Assembly: GCA_028565635.1 (NCBI GenBank)
Contig: JAOXYB010079054.1
Location: 9,714 to 23,259 of the forward strand
Source of the DNA: Phoronis ovalis
Taxonomy: Eukaryota; Phoronida; Phoronidae
DNA length: 13,546 bases
Direction: 5' to 3'
In this document: positions 1 through 9,300 of the stretch, in pieces
Layout: the number at the start of each line of letters is the position of its first letter
Numbering within the stretch: position 1 is the first letter of the stretch
Translations under genes and position numbers: made by a program
Notes under the pieces: model-generated
The model's input: only the letters and a program-made list of their open reading frames with translations
Told to the model about the DNA's origin: nothing
Database searches by the model: none

Positions 1-282
1 TTGTTTTAAGATAAGACTGCTCGCAATTAGAAATCACTCACTAGTTTCCACAACAAGCCAGCATGAAATTCATACTACCCTCTTGAGAAACCCATGACCC
101 TACGTCAAGCCGCAGGCTACCACAGTAAAGTCACGTATTTAGGACTACTAGATCTCACACGTTATAATTCCATTTCCTATTTTTTTACACTAACAACCTT
201 ACAGTTAGAACAATGAAGAATTAAAATATTCTTTTTAACGAACTGCACTTTATGTATTTACATTATGTTTTAATGCCATCAG
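1..282. other. Intron, 3' part
   Basis: This is non-coding sequence before the first recognisable exon. It ends in a usable acceptor (AG at 281-282). The first 160 bases are less AT-rich than the rest and could be an old repeat fragment, but I cannot identify one. The preceding exon must end with the first two bases of a codon, and I see no candidate for it here. Confidence 0.6.
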
Positions 283-362
283 GGATCGTCTAATGACAGA
301 TGATGCAGTTGGTTGTATTCGTATTAAGATGTCAGAAATATCATCGTCAGGCGGAGATGGCG
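283..362 (+). CDS. DYSF/MYOF: Ferlin exon 1 of window: C2C domain, late strands
   Basis: The exon is 80 nt. The first base G completes a codon that would be Trp if the previous exon ends in TG, giving the WDRL that is usual in a C2 domain. It then reads [20 protein letters not shown], followed by SSGGDG. The pattern D-x-VG-x-I-x-L/M-x-x-S/I is the calcium-loop-3 and following strand of a ferlin C2C, and the Ser/Gly-rich end matches the linker before the FGPCY strand. The donor is GTAGGA at 363, which is weak, but it leaves phase 1 exactly as exon 2 requires. The opposite strand is also open here (250-438), which could mislead a gene finder. The main uncertainty is the donor position and whether microexons follow. 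Confidence 0.78.
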
Positions 363-3300
363 GTAGGAAAATTGTAAATTTTTCGTGGTGTTGGTACATA
401 ATATAGAGTAATGTAGAACTTAACTGCACATAACACATTTTAACAACAGCGCTATTTTAACAATTTGAATAATTCACTGCGTTAGTGTTGTGGATATTGT
501 AATTTTTTCAGAAAGGAACAAGACTTCATATTTGCGGGCTGTTATAAATAAACACCTCTGTAATATTATTTTGGTAGTAGATCATTAACACTTATTACAC
601 CTTTATTTCATTTTTCACAGAGAATGAGGGTATGTTATATTATGTTGTTATTTATAAAAAATGTGTGTAAGGCGAGACCAAAAAAAAACTTGCTTAACAG
701 ATTGAACCACTTCAAATTTTGGTGTTTTCACTTTTTTAAAATTTATTTTATTGTAAAAAATCAGAAAACGAAAACCCACATTCTCTCAGTGTTGTCTGAT
801 ACAAAATATGTTTTCTTTTCTTTTAACACTAAAAATCAGCCTGACCTTAAACAACTTTTATTTTTGGTGTGGCCTAATGTCCATTTTTATATTCATTGCT
901 TGGAAGTACATATAATAAATATACTTGTGTTTTGTTTTTTTCGCAGTGGATATGGGTACTATATTTTAAATGATGTTGTCTTTCTGTGAAAATTTTGACT
1001 ATCACTTGTGTGATATGGAGTTTAGTAAAACTAACTGTATTCACACTGTTGTGCATTGCATGTTCATTCTAATGAATGTACGCATAACCCTAACTTTACT
1101 ATGCTTCTGTCTGATTTGCTTGTTTTATTTCTGTAACTACTATATTATAGCAATTTTACTATTTTTATGCACTGTATGTTCAGTGAGTATGATGGTTCCA
1201 GCATGTACACTGCGTGATTGACTAATTACAAAATGCTTGAAGCCCGTGACTTGAAGTACAAGAATGTGCTTTAGATTGTTGTTTGCTTTTACTTAAATGT
1301 TTTTACACAAATAATTGTTGTGAATTTATGAGGATGTGTAATGAATGGTGTGTCTCTCATAACTCACTATATTTTGTTAAAATTTATTTAAATTTTGTTG
1401 TATAGTACGTTGTAAATTTAAATAAACAATTTCATGAATAGTTAACACAAAATTAAGAGTGACAGCATTCCTATCTACCTACATATTAAAAAGACATCAA
1501 TTTGTAATAAATTTATTATTATTTCTCATTTGGCTTATGTGCTTTTGACATTTAGGATTTTTACCAATGTTTGGACCATGTTACCAAAATCTGTATGGAT
1601 CACCAAGGGAATATTCTGATCTCCCGGATGAAAATGACGATCTCAACACGGGGAAGGTTAGTTCTCGTTCATACACAAAAAACTTAATTTAGAACACATT
1701 GATAGGAAACACTTATGCAGTTTGTAACAACTGGTAATCTTCAAATTGCCTTTTCAGCTGCGAGAACATTCATTCAGTTGCAGCTTGTACAGGCTTGGTT
1801 TATTTTAGGGTGAAGGCTGCGCTTACAGAGGAAGAATTCTGCTTCAGATGGGCACTGATTTAGGGGAACAACCAGAATTAGATGTGGAAGATATTAACAG
1901 TGATGATGTACTCCGAGTTCAGGTGTGTATGTGTATTGTTGCAATAGTAAAAAGAATTGTTTGAAAATAAGGTAACATAAACCATGGCAATGAACTATGC
2001 AAAATATTCTACATATTAAATCTTATATGTAAATTAAGGTGCCGGTCTTATGTGTTAGGTGTCAGCCACTGTTTCTGTGAGTGCAGCGATCGCGCCTTGT
2101 GGTGGGGTCAATTGATGATTGTTTTTTTTGCATGCTTGCCTTATATTAATGATGTGTTGTAGGCAAACGTATCTCTAACCCCAGAATGAAAGTAAGCATG
2201 AAATAAACTCATCATGTAAAATACTATTTTAGAAATTTATGAGAAGACGCAAGTACAAACTACACGTGACATTTTTAAATGCTACCATGATCAATGCAGT
2301 AGATGCCCCTGTGGAGTTTGAAGTCAGCATTGGTAAGTTTTCAAAATTTTCTATACCATAAGCAAATTAATTGGGCAATTATTCGAGAATTTTTTATGGT
2401 GCATTACACATGGTGAGCATGCTGAAGACTTTAATTTTAGTTTCTCGCCTCCATCCAAGATCTCCAGTAGAAATGAATAAGTCTTGGTGGTGGTGAAAGC
2501 TTATAGTTGGAAAGTGAATAAGCAACCTTTTTTTTTTTGGTGGAACCATGAGAGCCACTGATGACATCAGTGACTGACTGTATGGTGTTCTGTTTTAGCA
2601 TAAATGCTCTTATAATGAGCTTGTTTTTGTTTGCAGGAAATTATGGAAATAAACTTGATGAAAATGTTCCACCCTGCTCATCAACAACGCAACCAACCAA
2701 TGCTGTATATGATGGTAATTACTACTATTTCTTACCGTGGGGTGATACCAAGCCGTGTTGTGTAGTAGATTCTTCTTGGGAGGATATCAGCTTCCGCCTG
2801 GAAACCCTCAACTTGTTACAAAGAACAGTGGATAGATTGGTTAGATTTTATTTTTCTTGAATTATTTTCTAAAATCACTAACACCATTTCAAAGATATAT
2901 TTTGACTGAGTTGTGAAATTACTAGTATATAAACTAAAATATCATGTTATCTCTATGCTATCTGACTTAGTTCGTATTAATATTGACTTGTCATGTCATG
3001 TAGTCTTCTGAAGTTTAAACAGTTTTAGTGTTAACGTACTTCTGACTTTGTCCAAATGTCTGATGACAGTCTAAAATTTCATTCATTATAATTGCGCTCT
3101 TTGCATCAGAATGTTGAAAAATCATATAAAACTGTTGTTTTTTAATTAACAGGAGAGCAACATACAAAAAATCAAGATTGGATTGAAAGCAAATCTTGAC
3201 ATTAGAGATACTGCCCAGTTAATGGTTGCATTGCTGGATCAGCTAGTAACAGATTGCCAGTAAGTAACTCACAAAAGCAAGCCATGTGAATTTTGTAGTG

Positions 3301-6300
3301 AGTTTCATGAAAGGTTAATTATGTCATTAAAAACTGACACAGGTTTGACTAAGCTTGATTATGCAATGTATCAAATAAGCAGCTTGTATGAAAAACTATA
3401 ACATCTAAAAATAAAGGTAAATAAAATATTTTTAGATTTCAGAAATATAGTGAAAAGGATTATATTATACACTAAGTCAAAATATATTTTTAATTCTATG
3501 TTTTAGAAAAGAAAATATCATAAGAAACTTTTATGTCATTGAGTTGAAGCTCAGGGTGTGATATTAACAATTTATTAAAGTTAAATAAATTTGCTTTTTT
3601 TTCTAGAAAGCCAATTCCAGAGCCAGAACCTGGAAGACATAGCTTCAATGATCTGGATGTAAAACAAAGGGAATATCGTATTGGAGAGTTACAAAATATT
3701 GTTGATGAAGCTACAAAACTGCACAACAGTGCCACTGATATACAGGAGACATTAGTGGAAATAGAAGGGTTCTTGTCTATTTTAAAAAGCCTGGCTGTTG
3801 AGGTATGCATCATTTGATGGGTCTTTTTCAAATTAAGCTATTTTTAGATTCATTTAGTAGTAAATCTAAAAACATTCAATTCCCAACCAGTTTTCTCCAT
3901 AAAATAGTGTATACATGTTCCAGGACCTATGATATTATTTATGTAAATCCCAAACATGGATAGATAAAATGTTGATAAATAATACAAGGTTTATGTACTG
4001 AAGTTCATTGGTGCCCCGAACAAGTATAAAGTTTTTGTGGAGAACACTGCCAACAATGGTTTCTTCTTGTGTTATATTGTTTCGTGAACTTTTTTTGAAA
4101 TGCATTTTAAAAGAACTTTTTACACAAGAAAGTACATTTTTAATTTGTGCTATTTGAAACGATTAAGTATCGTTTTTCTGGTATATTTTGTTTGCAAAAT
4201 GTATATTGTCAGGTACTGATTTGTTAATTACTTCTATGATAATCACGATGTTTTTTCTTGCAGCCTCAGAATAGCATGCCTGATGTTGTTATATGGATGA
4301 TCAGTGGAGATAAAAGAATAGCGTACCACCGCATCCCAGCCAACGAAGTCCTGTATTCAACATTTGGCGACTACTGTGGCCGAAGTTGTGGTAAATTGCA
4401 AGCAATTGCCTTGAAGGTGAACATTTGAGTTGGAACTTTATTTAAATTATAGTGTAATAATGCTTATTATTAAAAGGAACTATTAAATATTCAGTAAACT
4501 ATTGTTTCCATGAATGTTCTGATAAGTGTCCAGTCAGTCTTAATAAATTGACCACCTATACAATCAATATTTTTTGTGCGCTGAGATCTTGAAGTGGTGT
4601 TTGTTTTTTTCATTGAAGAATTGGTGCTATGAAGTTGCTTGCATCTTGTGTGTAAGCTGTGCTTGTAGCTACATCTTGCACAAAGAATGTTCATTGTCAG
4701 CAAAAGTTACATTGTTTTGGTTACCTGGATATTGTTAGAATACTATCATTACTGCTATGAATACTATATTTTCTTTTCAGTACCCTGGATCAAAAGCTGT
4801 AAAGGAAGGAATTTGGGAGATTCCTGGTTTGCTTAGAATCAAAATTTGGCTCGGCTTAGAAAAATATGAAATGGAGTGGCATCACATGCAAACTGAGGGG
4901 GATATGGCTGTTTTTGCTGAAACGGTTAGCTGTTAAGTTACTTGGCTGTTTTGAACATAGCGTTAATTTTAATGCTGGACTTTTTCAGCTCCATCCCCTG
5001 CTGGCAATATAACAAAAAGTGAGAAGTTGTGTTCTCGGATGTAAGATATAATGTAAGATGCAACTTTTCTTGTATACTTGTATTATTTTGTTATGGGATA
5101 TTCTGGCATGTGTTGTCCCATTTTAGTCTCAGTAAAACCTTATTTATTTTGTACATTTCTACAGCTGTGGTTACATTTTTTTGTTCCAGTATGAAAATCA
5201 AGTAAACTTCCTTGGCTGGGGTACTAAGGGACCAACTATGACACGACCTAAATGGTCTGACACAACTGGCAAGGTTAGGCAGCAAACTGTATAGTGTAGA
5301 TCAATTGCATTGTTAGTACAAATGTAACTGTGTATAAGAGATCTAGATAATTATGTTGAACTTCTTCTTATCAGAATTATGTGAATCTGTGTGGCTGGTA
5401 TTTAGATGGATACTGTTTAGGCTTTATGTACAATTAAATAGTTTACAATCGGGTTGGAATAGCAACTTTCTTTAAATCAGGGCAGACTTATTTGTTATTG
5501 TGCGTATCATCTGCTAGCATGTTCTGGTTTATTTTTTGAATTTAGCAACTTTTTGTAAAAATGTTTAAATAAATAACTTCACTTCAAACTGAGTTTTAGA
5601 AAGTTAACAATAAATGTGTTGTTTTTTTTAAATACAACTGTGCACATTATACGCTTGTATTTGATGCAAGACAGTGTATTCTAATGCTCAAAGGAAAATC
5701 ATAATACTTTTTCTATTTTATGTATTAAGCTATTAATAATGAACAGATGATGTTTAACAATTGTTGTTCCATCTGTATCAGGTAAAACTAACCAAGGAAA
5801 GTTTTGTTCCGCCTCCGGGCTGGCACTGGGAAGGTGATTGGTATATCAGTCCAGAACTCAGCCTACTGTTTGATGCAGATTCTGGTCATAAAACTTTCTT
5901 AGAAGATATTTATGAGTTTCAAGCCAGGATTCCTGCTGGTAGTTGGGGAGGACTGTCACATTCATGGATGAATGTGGTAAGTTAGTATATAAACAAAATA
6001 CCTGCAGAAACTAAATTAATAATTTGCAGTTGATATCATTCCAATTATCTTCTTTCTCCACAAATGTCTACTTTGGCAGTATTAAGCTCGAAACCTTATG
6101 GAACATGAAAATAACCTGAGAGATATTGACCTATCAGAGAACACACTAGTATAATATATGGAAGTCTTGCTTTAAGTAGTGATTACTGAATGTTGGAACT
6201 GTTGCTTCTCTGATATTGTAAAATCATAACTGTTGGAAATATTAATTTTCTGTTATTCATAAAGCAAAATAAGGCTTAGTATATTATATCAGTTCACCGA

Positions 6301-9300
6301 GTTCTTCTGCACACTGACAGTGTTGTAATCAATGAATTTACAAAGCAGCCTGTCCACAAAAGTGACCTGCTACACATTTACTGATACCAATAGTGTAGAA
6401 ATGTTAACCCTTATGCTACTTTTCTATTTTCAAATCAGCAGAAAAATTAAACTAAGTACAAAGTGATTTTATCCAAAAAAAAAGTTTCCATGTAAAATGC
6501 CTTGTTGGCATTTCTTTCAACTTAAGGGATTGTCTTTGATTAACATTCACCAAAATCAAATGCTTTGTAAACAGTCATATGCTGTTAAAATATTTTCAGA
6601 AAGGTGATGAAACACCAGGCAAAGATGAACTTTCTCTACCAGAAGGTTGGAAGTGGACTGAAGACTGGCAGGTGGATGTCAATAGGGCTGTTGATGAAGA
6701 GGGTTAGTACCAGTTGGTATTAACATTTGAGGATTTAAAAATGTTTACAAAAATAGGTTGTATAAGCTCAGATTTGATGATTTGTTTATGGTTATTAGTA
6801 TGCATAGTTTGAAATACATTTTCTGTAAAGAAGACTGAACAGTAAAATTATTGAAATATGACTATTCATTTTAGTGCATTTGTTGTGCTATTGTAGTATG
6901 GGATAATGTCATTGCAGTGAAATCTTAATTAAAAGCACATTTTTAAGATAATATGATTATTACAGGGTGGGAATTTTGTGTTGAGGCAACTGTCGGAGGA
7001 TATGGACCTTGTGAAAAGAATTACCACATGTGTCGACGACGAAGATGGGTTCGTGGAAGAACTCTGGTCGTGGACAGAAAGAAACTGGAGGAAAAGGTAA
7101 AAAATATCTTCATTGTATTTGTTTATATTTATTAATAATATCTTTAGAAAGTAAACATAATATTAATGTACAATTATGATATTATACTATCTTATTCCCA
7201 ATTTTACGCCAGTGCTGATTGAAAGAAAGCAGGCTATACATGAATCATTTTGAAGACAAAACACATTTGTTGATCATTATTTTGAAGGAGAAAAAACAAA
7301 TAGCTGCATCAGAAGGCTGGGAATATGCTCCATTATTTAATATGAAGTTCCACGTCAAGGAGAGAAAGATGGATATGGTTCGTCGTCGACGCTGGCATCG
7401 TAAAATGGTAGCTGAAAAACACGGAGCTTCATGCTTCTTTGCTATTCAGGTAATACATCTTGAATTTCGATTTATCATTTATATGCACTTTAGGTTACGT
7501 ACGACCAGTTTTCACCAAAAGTTCCTGGAAGTATACTCTCAGTCAATAGATTATGATCAAATTTTGTATAAAGTACTTCAGACATAGTCATGACATTTGA
7601 CCGGAGATAAAAATAAAATAACACTAGTTTGGCCAAATCACATGCATTATAGATTGAAGTGATGTCTGTAATTTAACATGACAGTAAATGAATGGTAAAT
7701 CTGTTTTGAAAATGAATTGTTCAGTTAGAAACATGGGTATGATTCATACTCGCATTTGGCATCATAATATGTAACAATGGTATAGAATGATCTTAAAAAG
7801 TGGGTCAACTATCAATCCAAAACTTAAATATTTGTTTACGGCTTCAAAGCTGCTTTTGTGCATATCTTGAAAACTCTGGTAAGTAGAGAGATTGTTTTAA
7901 ATCAGAAAGTAAAGTAAATGGAAACCAAAATACAGGTCTCTGTTGATTTTGACCTGGATCATTTCCAATATAGCCAACTGTTTGTTCTATTGCTGGAAAG
8001 ACAAAGTTTGCTTGGATGATTTAAAGGTGGATTTATATATGAAGGCCATAATTAGATGGATGGTTGTTATAGGCTAGGTGGTATTCTAGAATGACCTTGA
8101 AAAAAGTGAGTTAAACGGCAACCCAAAATTTCAAATTTTTTATCAATCTGTTTTTGCCCTAATTATCTTAGTCATGTTTGTTCCCAAGATGTAACTGCAA
8201 AGTTAATAAAGCCTTGCCTGGGCAATTTGAAGCTGGATTTATGGAGGTTACATGCTAATTGGTAGTATGTTGGAATGACCTTGAAAAGTTAAACACCCAT
8301 CCGAAACTTGGACATTTTTTATCAGTTATCCTATTTTTAGAAAATCTCAGAAGAGATCAAAATACACGTCAAGGATGATTTTGACCAAGTCAACTTTCAA
8401 TATGGCTGACTGGTGGCCATGTTTGTTCCCAAAATGGTATATCTGTAGCAAGATGATGGGCATCTGTTTGCCAAAGCAGACTTCTTGTTATGAATGTTTT
8501 AACATTTTTAAATGTATACATTTTGGATTTAATTTTCATCAAAACAATCTTTTGACTGGCAAATTATTGAAATTACTTGTAGGCTGAAGGTAAAGACGCT
8601 GAAGAATATGCCGCATCGCTAACAGCACCAAGAATGTTCTTGACCTTTAAAAGTAAGCAGCACTTTTGTTTAACTAAAAGAATTTATCAATGTGCTCAAA
8701 TTGTTAGTTGATCAAAATAAGCGGCAAGTGAGTATGACTTTCTTTTTGTGTAAGATGTGAATTGGACAGTTGATCATCTTGTACTAGCCTGTCTACAGTC
8801 TATGAGGATTTAATGTATTGCTAGTTGATTAATTGACTGTTATTTCTTCATTATTTTATAATATTATAGTACTATCAATAAATTAATCATTTTTAGTCGA
8901 TGAAATTAGAAACATAAAATTAGAAATTTGGACCCCTTCTTTATGGTATCAAACTATCTGCATTTAAATATTACTAAATATAAGATACTCAGTGGAAAAA
9001 ATTATAACTTATCATCATTTAAGGCAATTTGCTTGGGAAAGCATCAGTTTAAAAAACACATACCATATTACTACGAACGTTATGATTCAGACTGAGCCCA
9101 GTCTACTTGTACTACTAGCTTCTCTATTATTAATTACATGAAGGAAGTCTTTAGTAATATTTATGTGGATGATATTTACAGACCTGTAGCTGTCTGTTCT
9201 CTAATACTTAAAGAATGTGTGAGTATACATGTATGTTGGCTAACATTATTGAAAAATGAACTGCGCTTTATTTTTAGAAATCTATAAGTATCAGCTGAGA

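Larger units (their letters stand above)
363..1555. other. Intron of 1193 bp with two candidate 9-nt microexons
   Basis: This is very AT-rich sequence with many short T runs. Open stretches on the + strand (624-989, 970-1221) encode Phe/Leu/Ile/Cys-rich nonsense typical of T-rich intron. Two positions combine a pyrimidine tract plus AG with a GT only 9 nt further on (621-629 and 947-955); they are listed separately. No tRNA, transposon ends or other gene was seen. Confidence 0.7.

Noticed and set aside
250-438. 62-residue open frame on the minus strand
   Set aside because: It is the reverse of the C2C exon at 283-362. The plus-strand reading has ferlin similarity and matching phases; the minus reading has neither.
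624-1221. Two plus-strand open frames with hydrophobic, membrane-like runs
   Set aside because: T-rich intron translates to Phe/Leu/Ile/Cys. No codon bias, similarity or exon signals fit a real membrane protein.
2587-2636. Alternative upstream acceptor at 2598-2599 extending the GNYGN exon
   Set aside because: In the required phase the extension reads GCA then TAA, so it would truncate the protein. The AG at 2635-2636 restores GNYGN.
3496-3831. 111-residue minus-strand open frame
   Set aside because: It overlaps the FerA exon at 3607-3802 in antisense and shows no recognisable domain.
4491-4703. 70-residue minus-strand open frame with several Cys and His
   Set aside because: The Cys/His spacing fits no zinc-binding pattern I know, and it lies wholly in an intron.
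4983-5012. Possible exon after TTTTTCAG near 4988
   Set aside because: No donor in a matching phase and no ferlin sequence is missing between VFAET and YEN.
8375-8587. 70-residue plus-strand open frame (Cys/Trp-rich)
   Set aside because: It runs through the third copy of the intronic repeat, and the other copies do not keep the frame open.
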